The notes under the pieces: model-generated
Seen by the model: the letters and a program-made list of their open reading frames with translations, nothing else
The model's database searches: none
Told to the model about the DNA's origin: nothing
Origin: Cyanobium sp. AMD-g
GTDB lineage: Bacteria; Cyanobacteriota; Cyanobacteriia; PCC-6307; Cyanobiaceae
Length of the DNA: 64,000 nucleotides
Direction of reading: 5' to 3'
Assembly (NCBI RefSeq): GCF_024346395.1
Contig: NZ_JAGQCW010000001.1
Span: 310,001 to 374,000, forward strand
In this document: positions 9,477 to 17,383 of the stretch, in pieces
How positions within the stretch are numbered: the stretch's first letter is position 1
Layout of the letters: each line of letters begins with the position of its first letter
Position numbers and translations under genes: made by a program

Positions 9477-9537
9477 CGGGGTCCGGGGCGTGGCAGGGCC
9501 GCGGGCAGCGGCAAGGAGATGGGGGATGACGGCCATG

Positions 9538-9565
9538 AAAAAGGGGGATCCCGATCGAATCCCCC
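9538..9565 (-). terminator. Rho-independent terminator
   Basis: Read on the minus strand, a perfect 7-bp stem (GGGGGAT, complementary to ATCCCCC) with a 9-base loop is followed by TTTTT. It lies 29 bases past the stop of the 51-residue basic protein gene and upstream of the glycosyltransferase start, so it should end that small transcript. Confidence 0.85.
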
Positions 9566-9593
9566 CGGTGCCGCCATGGCCGGACAGGCGCGA

Positions 9594-9749
9594 TCAGTCC
9601 GCGGCGCCGCCGTTGTTGGCCGTGCCGGTGACGCCGTTGCCGGCACCTTCACCGCGGCCGTCGTTACGCAGCTTGCGCTTCTTGAACTTGCGGGCGTAGG
9701 CCCTGTTGCGTTCCTGCTTTTCCTTCTTCAGGTTCCTGCGTTTCGACAT
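9594..9749 (-). CDS. 51-residue highly basic protein (unknown function)
   Basis: ATG at 9749 opens a 51-codon frame that begins MSKRRNLKKEKQERNRAYA and continues with RKFKKRKLRNDGRG before a Gly/Asn/Ala-rich tail. The first 35 residues are about half Lys/Arg and predicted helical, so RNA, ribosome or nucleic-acid binding is plausible, but this is inference. I recall similar short lysine-rich proteins annotated as hypothetical in marine Synechococcus, which supports it as real. Independent support is the strong terminator 29 bases after its stop. It sits downstream of devA on the same strand, with about 70 bases between. Translation and abundance would need ribosome profiling or proteomics. 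Confidence 0.75.
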   Translation of the reverse strand: MSKRRNLKKEKQERNRAYARKFKKRKLRNDGRGEGAGNGVTGTANNGGAAD

Positions 9750-9819
9750 AGGGGTTCGGCGCTTCGAAAAGACTGTCAGGTTCCACCCTACTCACCGGAG
9801 CAGGATCAACCGGCCCGTA

Positions 9820-10563
9820 TCACCCGAGGGTGGCCTCACTGGCCCACAGCCTTCCATCCTCCATCCGTACCAGTCGATCGGCCACATCGAGGATGCGCGG
9901 GTCGTGGGTCACCATCAGCACCCCGCAGCCCTCATCGCGCGCCAGCCGCTTGAGCAGATCCACCACCTCGCGGCCGGTGCGGCTGTCGAGGGCGGCGGTG
10001 GGCTCGTCGGCCAGCAGCAGGCGGGGGTGGGCGGCCAGGGCCCGGGCGATCGCCACCCGCTGCTTCTGGCCGCCGGAAAGGTCGTGGGGGAGCTTGCCGA
10101 GGTGGTCGGACAGCCCCACGGCCCGCAGCCATTCCCGGGAGAGGTCGCGGCGGGCGCGATAGCCCAGACCCGGCAGCAGGTCGGCCCCCATCTGGACGTT
10201 CTGCTCCGCCGTGAGGCAGCGCAGCAGGTTGTGGCCCTGGAAGATCATGCCGACGCTGCGGCGCAGCAGCTGGCGCTCGTGGCGGCTGGAGCCCTTCAGC
10301 TCGCAGCCCAGCACCCGCACCGATCCCTCCATCACCTGGCGCAGGGCCCCCACCAGCGTGAGCAGGGTGGTCTTGCCGCAGCCGGAGGGCCCCGTGAGCA
10401 GCACCACCTCCCCAGGGTGGATGTCGAGGTCGATGCCCTGCAGCACCTGGCGCTCCATGGAGCCGGTGCCATACCAGTGGCTGAGGCCCCGCACCGACAC
10501 CGTGGCGGGGCCATCGCCCGTGCTGACGGTGGGGGGGGCGGAACCGGGGAGGAGGGTGGTCAT
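9820..10563 (-). CDS. devA: DevA-type ABC transporter ATP-binding protein
   Basis: ATPase of a MacB/LolD-like exporter. The 247-residue protein shows Walker A GPSGCGKTT (residues 58-66), the signature LSGGQKQRVAIARAL, Walker B LLADEPTAALDS and the H-loop VTHDPR. The ~20-residue N-terminal extension before the ABC fold is of low complexity. It follows devC by about 18 bases and completes a devB-devC-devA set. The name comes from the heterocyst glycolipid exporter of filamentous cyanobacteria; this is a picocyanobacterial relative, so the substrate is unknown. No TolC-like outer-membrane gene is nearby. Co-transcription with devB and devC is very likely. Confidence 0.93.
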   Translation of the reverse strand: MTTLLPGSAPPTVSTGDGPATVSVRGLSHWYGTGSMERQVLQGIDLDIHPGEVVLLTGPSGCGKTTLLTLVGALRQVMEGSVRVLGCELKGSSRHERQLLRRSVGMIFQGHNLLRCLTAEQNVQMGADLLPGLGYRARRDLSREWLRAVGLSDHLGKLPHDLSGGQKQRVAIARALAAHPRLLLADEPTAALDSRTGREVVDLLKRLARDEGCGVLMVTHDPRILDVADRLVRMEDGRLWASEATLG

Positions 10564-10581
10564 CGGCTCAGAATCATCGGC

Positions 10582-11748
10582 TCAGAAGATGTCCGCCGGA
10601 TCGGCGTCGCCCAGCTTGCGCATCGCCATCGCCGCCGAGCCCATGCACATCACCAGGATCATCAGGAACACGGTGATGGCCCGATCGGCGGCCATGGCCA
10701 CCGGCAGCTTGGTGGCGGCATGGATGACGGCGTACAGCACCTGGCCGGCGGCGTAGGCGGGCAGGTAGCCGAAGATCGCCAGCAGCAGGCCCTCCCGCGC
10801 CACCACGCCAAGCAGGGTGAGCAGGCTGTAGCCCATGGCCATGAGGGTGGCGTACTCCGGCAGGTGGTCGCTGACATCGGAGTAGAGGATCTGATAGACG
10901 ATCACGCACCCGACGATGAAGCCCATGGCGGCCCCGAGGGTGAAGATGAAACCGATGGCGGTGCTGCTGCGCCAGTAGTCCATCTCCAGATCCAGGAAGC
11001 CCTGCTTGCTGAGGACGCTGACGTCCTCCGGCAGCAGGGCCCGCAGGCGCTCCACCACCCGGGCGGGGTCGGCCCCGGGCCGTAGACGGATCAGACCCAG
11101 TTCAATGCTGCCGGGGGGGGTGTTGGGCAGCAGGCTGAGGAAGGTTTCCCGGCTGGTGAGGATGTTGCCGTCGGCACCGAAGGAGGCGCCGGCGGTGAAG
11201 AGGCCGGCCACCCGCAGCCGTTTGCCGGCCACTTCGCTCTCCACGGTGCGCCCCTCGCGGAACCACTTCGCCACCGGTCCGAACTCATCGCGGGACTGGT
11301 CGTCGAAGAGCACCCGGCCCTTCTGGGTGAGGCGCGGCGCCAGGGCGGTGACGGCCGGATCGATGAACAGGGGATCCCGGGGCTCGAAGCCCAGGGCCAG
11401 GATCGAGCGGGTGCCCTTGGTCTTGGGGTTGCGCCAGAGCAGCAGGTTCCAGTGCACCGGTGTGGTGCCGATCACATCCTGATCGGCCATGGCCTGCACC
11501 AGCCGTCGCTGGGGGAAGCCGGTCATGCTGATCGAGCTCTTGGTGCGCGGGCTGAGCAGCACCAGATCGGTGTCGAACAGCTTGTGCACCGTGATGCTGG
11601 AGTCGAACAGGGCATCGCGGAAGCCCAGCTGCATGAACATCAGGATCCCGGCGAAGGTGATCCCGGCAAGGGCCACCGCCAGCCGCATCGGCTGGCGGGT
11701 CAGCAGCAGCCAGGCCAGGGGAATCCGGCGTCCCTGCCAGAGCGTCAT
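10582..11748 (-). CDS. devC: DevC-type ABC transporter permease
   Basis: Membrane permease of the FtsX/MacB fold. The 388-residue product has one N-terminal transmembrane helix (about residues 22-42, VALAGITFAGILMFMQLGF), a large periplasmic domain, then three C-terminal helices (about 265-290, 310-345 and 350-375). The sequence just after the first helix (FRDALFDSS, LVLLSPRTKSS) is typical of DevC. The start ATG at 11748 overlaps the devB stop by 4 bases (ATGA), indicating translational coupling. Substrate unknown. It works with devA as ATPase and devB as periplasmic adaptor. Confidence 0.93.
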   Translation of the reverse strand: MTLWQGRRIPLAWLLLTRQPMRLAVALAGITFAGILMFMQLGFRDALFDSSITVHKLFDTDLVLLSPRTKSSISMTGFPQRRLVQAMADQDVIGTTPVHWNLLLWRNPKTKGTRSILALGFEPRDPLFIDPAVTALAPRLTQKGRVLFDDQSRDEFGPVAKWFREGRTVESEVAGKRLRVAGLFTAGASFGADGNILTSRETFLSLLPNTPPGSIELGLIRLRPGADPARVVERLRALLPEDVSVLSKQGFLDLEMDYWRSSTAIGFIFTLGAAMGFIVGCVIVYQILYSDVSDHLPEYATLMAMGYSLLTLLGVVAREGLLLAIFGYLPAYAAGQVLYAVIHAATKLPVAMAADRAITVFLMILVMCMGSAAMAMRKLGDADPADIF

Positions 11749-12689
11749 GGCTGCAGGCGGGCGATCACCTTGAGGCCGGTGAGGGAGGCGACCCGGGCCC
11801 CATCGCTGGGATCGAGACGCACCCGTACCTCGACGACGCGGGCATCGGCATCACCGGTGGGGTCGGTGGAAAGCACCTCCCGCTGGCGTACCTGGGGGCT
11901 GATGCGCCGCACCGTTCCCTTGAGGGTGCCGTCGAAACCGCCGTTTTCGCTGGTGAGGGTCACGGCCTGGCCGAGCCGCACCCGGTCGATGTCGCTCTCA
12001 TAGACCTCGACGGAGGCTTCCATGCGATCGCTGGCCCCCAGTTCGAGGATGCCCTTGTCGCCGGGCCGTTCGCCGACGCGGGACTGGATACGCAGCACCG
12101 TGCCGTCGATCGGAGCCCGCAGTTCGGTGTTGACCAGGTCGGTGCTGGCCTTGACCAGCGAGGCCCTGGCCTCCTGCAACGCGCCCTGCAGCTCGAGGGT
12201 GCGCTGCTCGAGCACGTCCAGATCGGCGGCCGAATAGGCGCCATCGCTGGCCAGCTTTCGGTAACGCTCCAGGTCGCGGGTCTGGATCGTGAGCCGGCGG
12301 CCGAGGTTGGCGATGCGGGTGCGGATCAATGACAGCTCAGCCCGCTGCAGCGGCTGGTTGTCGAAGCGGGCCAGGAGTTGCCCGGCCTGCACCCGGTCGC
12401 CCTCGGCCACCAGCAGTTCGGTGATGCGGGGGCTGCCGCCGATGCCGGTGATCGGAGCGGCCAGGACGCGGACATCGCCGTCAGGTTCCAGCTGGCCCAG
12501 GGCCGCCACGGCCTCCACCGGGGCGGGCGGCCGGGCCACGGCAGCCACAGGCGCCTTGGCGGGCTGCAGGCGCTGGTACAGAACGACACCCCCCAGCACC
12601 AGACCCGCCACGCCAGCGAGGATCAGGCCGTTGCGCCAGGGGCCGGTGGGTCGTCGAAGAGCAGGTCTTCGATGTAACGGTCCGCCCAC
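11745..12689 (-). CDS. devB: DevB-type membrane fusion protein (HlyD family)
   Basis: Periplasmic adaptor linking the DevCA inner-membrane pump to an outer-membrane channel. It has an N-terminal membrane helix ([17 protein letters not shown]), a biotinyl-lipoyl-like half motif ([20 protein letters not shown]), a helical hairpin ([15 protein letters not shown], then [17 protein letters not shown]), the returning lipoyl half ([19 protein letters not shown]) and a beta-barrel domain. The start is uncertain: an ATG at 12773 would overlap pcyA by 151 bases; GTG at 12689 overlaps by 67 and leaves a short cytoplasmic tail before the helix. I prefer the GTG, which gives 314 residues. It is the first dev gene, directly after pcyA. 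Confidence 0.88.
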   Translation of the reverse strand: MGGPLHRRPALRRPTGPWRNGLILAGVAGLVLGGVVLYQRLQPAKAPVAAVARPPAPVEAVAALGQLEPDGDVRVLAAPITGIGGSPRITELLVAEGDRVQAGQLLARFDNQPLQRAELSLIRTRIANLGRRLTIQTRDLERYRKLASDGAYSAADLDVLEQRTLELQGALQEARASLVKASTDLVNTELRAPIDGTVLRIQSRVGERPGDKGILELGASDRMEASVEVYESDIDRVRLGQAVTLTSENGGFDGTLKGTVRRISPQVRQREVLSTDPTGDADARVVEVRVRLDPSDGARVASLTGLKVIARLQP

Positions 12690-13375
12690 TGGGGGTTGAA
12701 CGCCTTCTCCAGAACCCTCCGGGTCTTGTCGTTTTGTTTCTGTTGCTTGCAATACCTCAACTGCCCTTGCCATCGCGAAACGGTAGCTGGATGGTCATGG
12801 GCTTGGGAAGGGCTGGCGCTGGCGGCGTCGGCAAGCACGCCCAGGAAGCTGGCGACCTCCTCGACGAACCCCTGCTCCTCCGCTTCCGACACCGGCCGCA
12901 CGAACAGCACATGCGGCGAGAAGATCGAACCCCAGGGCGGCAGCTCCCGCACCTGCTCGAAGGCCGGACGGGGGCGGGCGGCCAGGGCTGCGGCGATCGT
13001 CGCCGGCAAGGCCTCCCCGACCGGCGAGAGGTCAACGATGGCGGCGCTCACCCCGGCCTTGCCAGCCACGATGTCGGCGCCGAACACCGGCAGATCGTGG
13101 CGGGGATCGGGGAAGAAGACACAGTGGAGGATCTGCAGTCCGGCTCCCAGCCGGGCCGTCTCCAGGTGCAGCTTGCGCATGCCGCGGCAGCGGTGCACCT
13201 CGTTGCGGATGAACAGAGCATCACCCTCCAGGCTGCCGCTGATGGCCTCGAGGTCGGGATCGATCGCCAGCGGCGCCAGATCCGGCAGCGTCTGGCGACA
13301 GAGCCGGATCCGCTCGGCCAGGCCATCCACCAGCGGGTGAACACCACCGTCTCCGGCCGCAGCGACCTCACCCAT
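12623..13375 (-). CDS. pcyA: Phycocyanobilin:ferredoxin oxidoreductase
   Basis: Four-electron bilin reductase making phycocyanobilin, the phycobilisome chromophore, from biliverdin IX-alpha using ferredoxin. The 250-residue product begins [10 protein letters not shown] at ATG 13375. It contains the family block [20 protein letters not shown] followed by ADIVAGK, with the Asp of the DLPVFGAD motif that protonates bilin in this family, and a C-terminal RRVLEKAF segment. Antisense frames through this region are open for long stretches and should be ignored. The gene is divergent from the M16 peptidase gene, with only about 10 bases between their longest open starts. It is followed without a gap by devBCA. 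Confidence 0.95.
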   Translation of the reverse strand: MGEVAAAGDGGVHPLVDGLAERIRLCRQTLPDLAPLAIDPDLEAISGSLEGDALFIRNEVHRCRGMRKLHLETARLGAGLQILHCVFFPDPRHDLPVFGADIVAGKAGVSAAIVDLSPVGEALPATIAAALAARPRPAFEQVRELPPWGSIFSPHVLFVRPVSEAEEQGFVEEVASFLGVLADAASASPSQAHDHPATVSRWQGQLRYCKQQKQNDKTRRVLEKAFNPQWADRYIEDLLFDDPPAPGATA

Positions 13376-13384
13376 GGACCCGTC

Positions 13385-14692
13385 GTGACAGCAGAATGCG
13401 GATCCTGCCATGCGTCCGTGAGTGTGTCCCTGGGTTGTTGCGGGTCCTTGCTGCCCGGGCTGGCCGACCCCGTCAGCCACACCCTCGCCAATGGCGTCGA
13501 ACTGGTGCAGCTCGAACTGAAGGACGCCCCCCTGGTCTGCATCGACTTCTGGTGCCGGGCCGGCAGCGCCTTCGAAGACCCGGAGGAAAGCGGCATGGCC
13601 CATTTCCTCGAGCACATGGTGTTCAAGGGCAGTGACGGGCTGGCGGCAGGCGAATTTGATCGCCGCATCGAGGCTCTGGGCGGCAGCAGCAATGCCGCCA
13701 CCGGCTTCGACGATGTCCACTTCCACGCTCTGATGCCGCCGGAGGGGGCCGCTGAAGCCATGGATCTGCTGATGGAACTGGTGCTGCAGCCCCGCCTCGA
13801 CCCCGGCAGCTTCGCCATGGAGCGGCAGGTGGTGCTGGAGGAACTGGCCCAGAGCGAGGATCAGCCCGAGGAGGTGGCCCTGCAGCGCCTGCTGTCGCTG
13901 GCCTGCCCCGATCACCCCTACGGCCTGCCGATCCTCGGTCGCCGCGAGGCGCTGGTGGCCCACGACCCGGCCGCCATGGCCGCCTTTCATCGGCGCCAGT
14001 ACGCCGCCGGCCGTTGCGTCCTGGCCCTCAGCGGCGCTGTGGCGGATGGGGATCTGCTGGCGCGGGCTGCGGCAGGCCCCCTCGCGGGCCTGCCGGCCAC
14101 CAGCGCGGCCATGGCCCCGGCAACGCTTCACGTCACCCCGGGGGCGCACCGACTGGCCTTGCCACGGCTGGAGGCCGCCCGGCTGCTGATGCTCTGGTGG
14201 CTGCCGGCCGCCAGCGATGTCGAGGGGCTGGCGGGGGCGGATCTGGCCACCACCGTGCTGGCGGAGGGACGCCGCAGCCGTCTGGTGGACCGCCTGCGGG
14301 AGCAGCTGCAGATCGTCGAGAGCATCGAACTGGACCTGCACGCCATGGAGGGCGGCAGCTTCGCCCTGCTGGAGGCGGTCTGCGACGAGAGCGATCTAGC
14401 GGCCGTGCGGGGGGCCATCACCCAGGTGTGGCAGGAGCTGCGCCAGGAGAGCATCGGCGAACAGGAATGGTGGCGGGCCCGCCGCCTGGTCGCCAACGGC
14501 TATCGCTTTTCCCTGGAATCCCCTGGCGGCGTGGCGGGCCTGATCGGCAGCAGCCGCCTCTGGGGACGGCGCCAGCCCCTCGACCAGCCCCTGGCACTGC
14601 TGGACCGGTGGTCGCCAGACCGGCTCCAGGAGCAGATGCTGGACCTGCTGGATCCGGCCCGGGCCTGTCTGCTCGAGGCGGTGCCGGCATGA
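13385..14692 (+). CDS. M16 family zinc peptidase (catalytic subunit)
   Basis: Insulinase/processing-peptidase family protein. The inverted zinc site HFLEH is at about residues 73-77 from the GTG at 13385, and a downstream [13 protein letters not shown] supplies the third ligand Glu. Length is about 435 residues, one M16 pair-half. The start is uncertain: GTG 13385, GTG 13418 and TTG 13448 are all in frame, and homologues start only ~15 residues before HTLANG, so the later ones are plausible and would leave room for a promoter. The stop overlaps the start of the next gene by ATGA, so the two halves are made in equal amounts and probably form a heterodimer, as for mitochondrial processing peptidase. 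Substrate unknown. Confidence 0.92.
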   Translation: MTAECGSCHASVSVSLGCCGSLLPGLADPVSHTLANGVELVQLELKDAPLVCIDFWCRAGSAFEDPEESGMAHFLEHMVFKGSDGLAAGEFDRRIEALGGSSNAATGFDDVHFHALMPPEGAAEAMDLLMELVLQPRLDPGSFAMERQVVLEELAQSEDQPEEVALQRLLSLACPDHPYGLPILGRREALVAHDPAAMAAFHRRQYAAGRCVLALSGAVADGDLLARAAAGPLAGLPATSAAMAPATLHVTPGAHRLALPRLEAARLLMLWWLPAASDVEGLAGADLATTVLAEGRRSRLVDRLREQLQIVESIELDLHAMEGGSFALLEAVCDESDLAAVRGAITQVWQELRQESIGEQEWWRARRLVANGYRFSLESPGGVAGLIGSSRLWGRRQPLDQPLALLDRWSPDRLQEQMLDLLDPARACLLEAVPA

Positions 14693-15987
14693 GCCTCGCT
14701 ACACCTGCCAGCGCCGAGGACCACCGAACCCTGGACGGCGGCCTGCCCCTGAGGATCCTGCATCGGCCAGGGCCGGCGATCCTGGCCGCGCGACTGGCCA
14801 TTCCAGGCGGCAGCGGCCGGGACCCGGCCGGTGGCCGGGGCGCCCACCAGCTGCTGGCCGGCACCATGACCCGGGGCTGCGGCGAGCTGGATGCCGAGGC
14901 CCTGGCCGATTGCGTCGAGGGGGCCGGCGCCGCCCTGCGGGTGGAGGCCCATGAGGACGGCCTGGTGCTGGCCCTGAAATGTGCCGCCGACGACGCCCCC
15001 GCCCTGGTGCCCCTGCTGCTGGCGATGGCGCGGCGGCCGCGGCTGGAGCCCGAGCAGGTGGCGATCGAACGGCAGCTCAACCTGCAGATGCTGCAGCGGC
15101 AGAAGGAGGACCCTTTCCAGCTGGCCCACGACCAGCTGCGCCGCCTGCTCTACGGCGACGGCCCCTACGGCCATGACCCCCTCGGAATCGAGGCCGAACT
15201 GGCCGGTCTCGGACCGGAGGACCTGCGCCCTCTGGTGGAAGGCCTCGGGGCTGACGGGGCTGTGCTGGTGCTCTGTGGCGACGCCCCTGCTGCCCTGGAG
15301 GCGGCCCTGGAGCGGGAACTGGCGGCGTCCCCCTGGAGCACCCACGCCCCCCGGCCGCAGGCCTTCGCCGGTCCGCCACGGGCGACGGGCCACTTTGGCC
15401 AGCAGGTGCAGGACACCGAACAGGTGGTGCTGATGCTGGGGGCCGCGACCGTTCCCCTGGCCCATCCCGATGCCCTGGCCCTGCGATTGCTGCAGGCGCA
15501 CCTGGGCCTCGGCATGTCCAGCCGATTGTTCATCACCATGCGGGAGGAGCGTGGTCTGGCCTACGACGTCGGTGTTCACCTGCCGGCCTATCGCGGCGGT
15601 CCGCCCTTTGTGATGCACCTGTCCACGTCGGCGGAGCGGGTGGCCGAGGCCACCACCTGCCTGCTGGAGGAGTGGCAGCGGCTCCTGGAGGAGCTCCTGG
15701 ACGAGGGTTCACGGCTGCTGGCCCTGGCCAAGTTCCAGGGGCAGGACGCCATGGGGCGCCAGACCTGCTCCCAGATCGCTGAACGCCAGGCGCTGGTGCT
15801 CAGCCATGGCCTGCCTTCCGACCATGTGCGCCAGGTGATGCAGCGGGCACCCGGGATCGGCGCCGAGGATCTGCAGGCGGCGGCCCGCCGCTGGCTGGTC
15901 GCCCCCAGCTTGAGCCTGGTGGGGCCAGCTCCGGCCCTGGAGCAGGCGCACCAGGCCTGGCTGAGCCATGGACTCAGCCGTCGGTAG
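14689..15987 (+). CDS. M16 family peptidase homologue lacking the zinc site (partner subunit)
   Basis: Second half of a two-gene M16 peptidase. It has the M16 fold (PGGSGRDPAGGRGAHQLLAG in the region of the zinc motif) but no HxxEH, so it cannot hydrolyse peptides by itself. It retains the C-terminal half signature REERGLAYDVG, whose Arg and Tyr bind substrate in heterodimeric M16 enzymes. Start ATG at 14689 overlaps the upstream stop (ATGA); 432 residues. Its 3' end overlaps the convergent DUF3148 gene by 14 bases. Together with the upstream gene this resembles the PqqL/YmxG-type or plastid-type pairs widespread in cyanobacteria. The physiological substrate is not known to me. Confidence 0.9.
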   Translation: MSLATPASAEDHRTLDGGLPLRILHRPGPAILAARLAIPGGSGRDPAGGRGAHQLLAGTMTRGCGELDAEALADCVEGAGAALRVEAHEDGLVLALKCAADDAPALVPLLLAMARRPRLEPEQVAIERQLNLQMLQRQKEDPFQLAHDQLRRLLYGDGPYGHDPLGIEAELAGLGPEDLRPLVEGLGADGAVLVLCGDAPAALEAALERELAASPWSTHAPRPQAFAGPPRATGHFGQQVQDTEQVVLMLGAATVPLAHPDALALRLLQAHLGLGMSSRLFITMREERGLAYDVGVHLPAYRGGPPFVMHLSTSAERVAEATTCLLEEWQRLLEELLDEGSRLLALAKFQGQDAMGRQTCSQIAERQALVLSHGLPSDHVRQVMQRAPGIGAEDLQAAARRWLVAPSLSLVGPAPALEQAHQAWLSHGLSRR

Positions 15988-16255
15988 GGGCCGGCTCCAG
16001 ATCGGAGAGGTTGATCAGAAAGGTGCCCCGACGGAAACGGATGGCCCTCAACTCCAGCGCCCGGATTTCCACGACCCGGCCCACTTCCCCCTGATCCACC
16101 AGATCCGGGGGACGCAGCATCGGCATCGGGTCTGCTGTCTTGAGGTAGCGCAGGGGCTGGCGCAGCCGCACGGCATCGCCCAGATGGATGACCACCGGCG
16201 CCTCCAGCGGCAGACCCTCCACTGGCTCAGGATCGGTGGGGGTGAGATCCGGCAT
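15974..16255 (-). CDS. DUF3148-like cyanobacterial protein, possible NDH-1 assembly factor
   Basis: The 93-residue protein carries the hallmark LRYLKTADPMPMLRPPDLV (about residues 36-54) followed by a GEVGRVVEIR and RFRRGTFLI segment, an SH3-like small beta barrel in appearance. I recall this family as DUF3148 and as being named NAD(P)H dehydrogenase assembly family protein in cyanobacterial annotations (Ssl3829 of Synechocystis). The functional link rests on memory of the family name, not on anything in this sequence. It has no membrane helix. It is convergent with the M16 partner gene (14-base overlap) and divergent from bioY, 82 bases away. Confidence 0.75.
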   Translation of the reverse strand: MPDLTPTDPEPVEGLPLEAPVVIHLGDAVRLRQPLRYLKTADPMPMLRPPDLVDQGEVGRVVEIRALELRAIRFRRGTFLINLSDLEPAPTDG

Positions 16256-16337
16256 CGGTACGGCGCTCCAGCGGGCTGGGGGCCCTTCTCAGCCGAACCT
16301 AGCTGGAGCAGGATGGGCGCCAGCCACGGACGGTTCA

Positions 16338-16907
16338 TTGCGAGCCCTTGCCACCTGGAGCGGAGCGATCGCCGGCCTCCTGCTCATCCTTGTCGGCGGT
16401 CTGGTGCCAGCCGCCTTCCCCGTCCACGAGGCCAGTGGCTGGGGCGTCCGGCCCCTTGGCATCACCCTGCAGGTGCCGGCCCTGCTGCTGAGCGCCCTGG
16501 TCTGCGGGCCCCGCAGTGCGACCCTGGCGGCCGTGGCCTATCTCAGCGTCGGTCTGTTCCAGCTGCCGGTGTTCCACGAAGGTGGAGGGGTCGGCTACCT
16601 GCTGGATCCTGGTTTCGGCTACCTGGCCGGCTTCCTGCCGGCCGCCTGGATCACCGGCAAGCTGGCGCGCCAGCCGGGCATGGACGATCCGCTCACCCTC
16701 GCCGGGGCCGCCGCCATCGGCCTGGTGGTGCTGCATCTCTGCGGCCTCACCAACCTGCTGCTGGGCAGCCTGGCCGGCCGCTGGGGGGGTGACACCCTCA
16801 CCCTGGTGGTGGGCTACAGCCTGGCCCTGCTGCCCCAGTTGCTGCTCTGCTGCTCCGCCGGCGTCCTGGGCTGGTTGCTGCGCCGGCTGCTGCTGGTGCC
16901 GTCGTGA
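16338..16907 (+). CDS. bioY: BioY-family biotin transporter substrate-binding subunit
   Basis: Integral membrane S-component of an ECF-type or solitary biotin transporter. The 189-residue protein has about five to six hydrophobic segments and the BioY-like block PLGITLQVPALLLSALVCG, followed by LAAVAYLSVGLFQLPVF and GYLLDPGFGYLAGFLPAAW. Open frame extends upstream over the antisense of the DUF3148 gene, but TTG at 16338, preceded by GGACGG, is the first sensible start and begins right before the first helix. The energising BioM/BioN genes are not in the window, so it acts alone or with a shared ECF module. Its stop overlaps the lspA start (TGATG). Confidence 0.88.
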   Translation: MRALATWSGAIAGLLLILVGGLVPAAFPVHEASGWGVRPLGITLQVPALLLSALVCGPRSATLAAVAYLSVGLFQLPVFHEGGGVGYLLDPGFGYLAGFLPAAWITGKLARQPGMDDPLTLAGAAAIGLVVLHLCGLTNLLLGSLAGRWGGDTLTLVVGYSLALLPQLLLCCSAGVLGWLLRRLLLVPS

Positions 16908-17383
16908 TGGCCCGACCCCTGCGCCGGAGGCTGGGCATCGTGCTGCTGGCGGCCCTTGCCCTGCTGCTGGATCAGGGGAGCAAGGCCTGGGCCCTCGACC
17001 ACCTCGCCAGCGGCAGCATCCGGCCGCTGCTGCCTGGCCTGCTCCAGCTGCAGCGGGTCAGCAACACCGGGGCCGCCTTCAGCCTGTTCACCGGGGCGAC
17101 GATCCAGCTGGGCCTGGTGAGCGCCCTGGTGAGCCTTGGTCTGCTGGTCTGGATCCTCTGGCGCCCTCCCGCCGGCCTCTGGAGCGGCCTGGCCCTGGGA
17201 CTGCTGCTCGGAGGCGCCCTGGGCAACGGCATCGACCGCTGGCGCTTCGGCGCGGTGGTGGATTTCCTGGAGTTCGTCCCGATCCATTTCCCGATCTTCA
17301 ACCTCGCCGACGTGGCCATCAACCTGTCCGTGGCGTGCTTCCTCATCGATCTGCTGCGACCCCATGCCGACCGCCATCCTTGA
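16907..17383 (+). CDS. lspA: Lipoprotein signal peptidase II
   Basis: Membrane aspartyl protease that removes signal peptides from diacylglyceryl-modified prolipoproteins. The 158-residue product has four transmembrane helices and both catalytic aspartates in context: GNGIDRWRFGAVVDFLEF (second Asp of the VVDF block) and FNLADVAINLSV. The N-terminal LLLDQGSKAWA block is also typical. ATG 16907 overlaps the bioY stop; an in-frame GTG at 16904 is possible. The 3' end overlaps the FHA-penicillin-binding protein gene by 20 bases, so bioY, lspA, the PBP and the GTPase look like one translationally linked operon. Its substrates would include lipoproteins such as the one at 48.4 kb. Confidence 0.95.
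   Translation: MARPLRRRLGIVLLAALALLLDQGSKAWALDHLASGSIRPLLPGLLQLQRVSNTGAAFSLFTGATIQLGLVSALVSLGLLVWILWRPPAGLWSGLALGLLLGGALGNGIDRWRFGAVVDFLEFVPIHFPIFNLADVAINLSVACFLIDLLRPHADRHP

Noticed and set aside
12734-13384. Long N-terminal extension of the M16 peptidase frame over pcyA
   Set aside because: The translated extension has no M16 similarity, while pcyA on the opposite strand is well supported.
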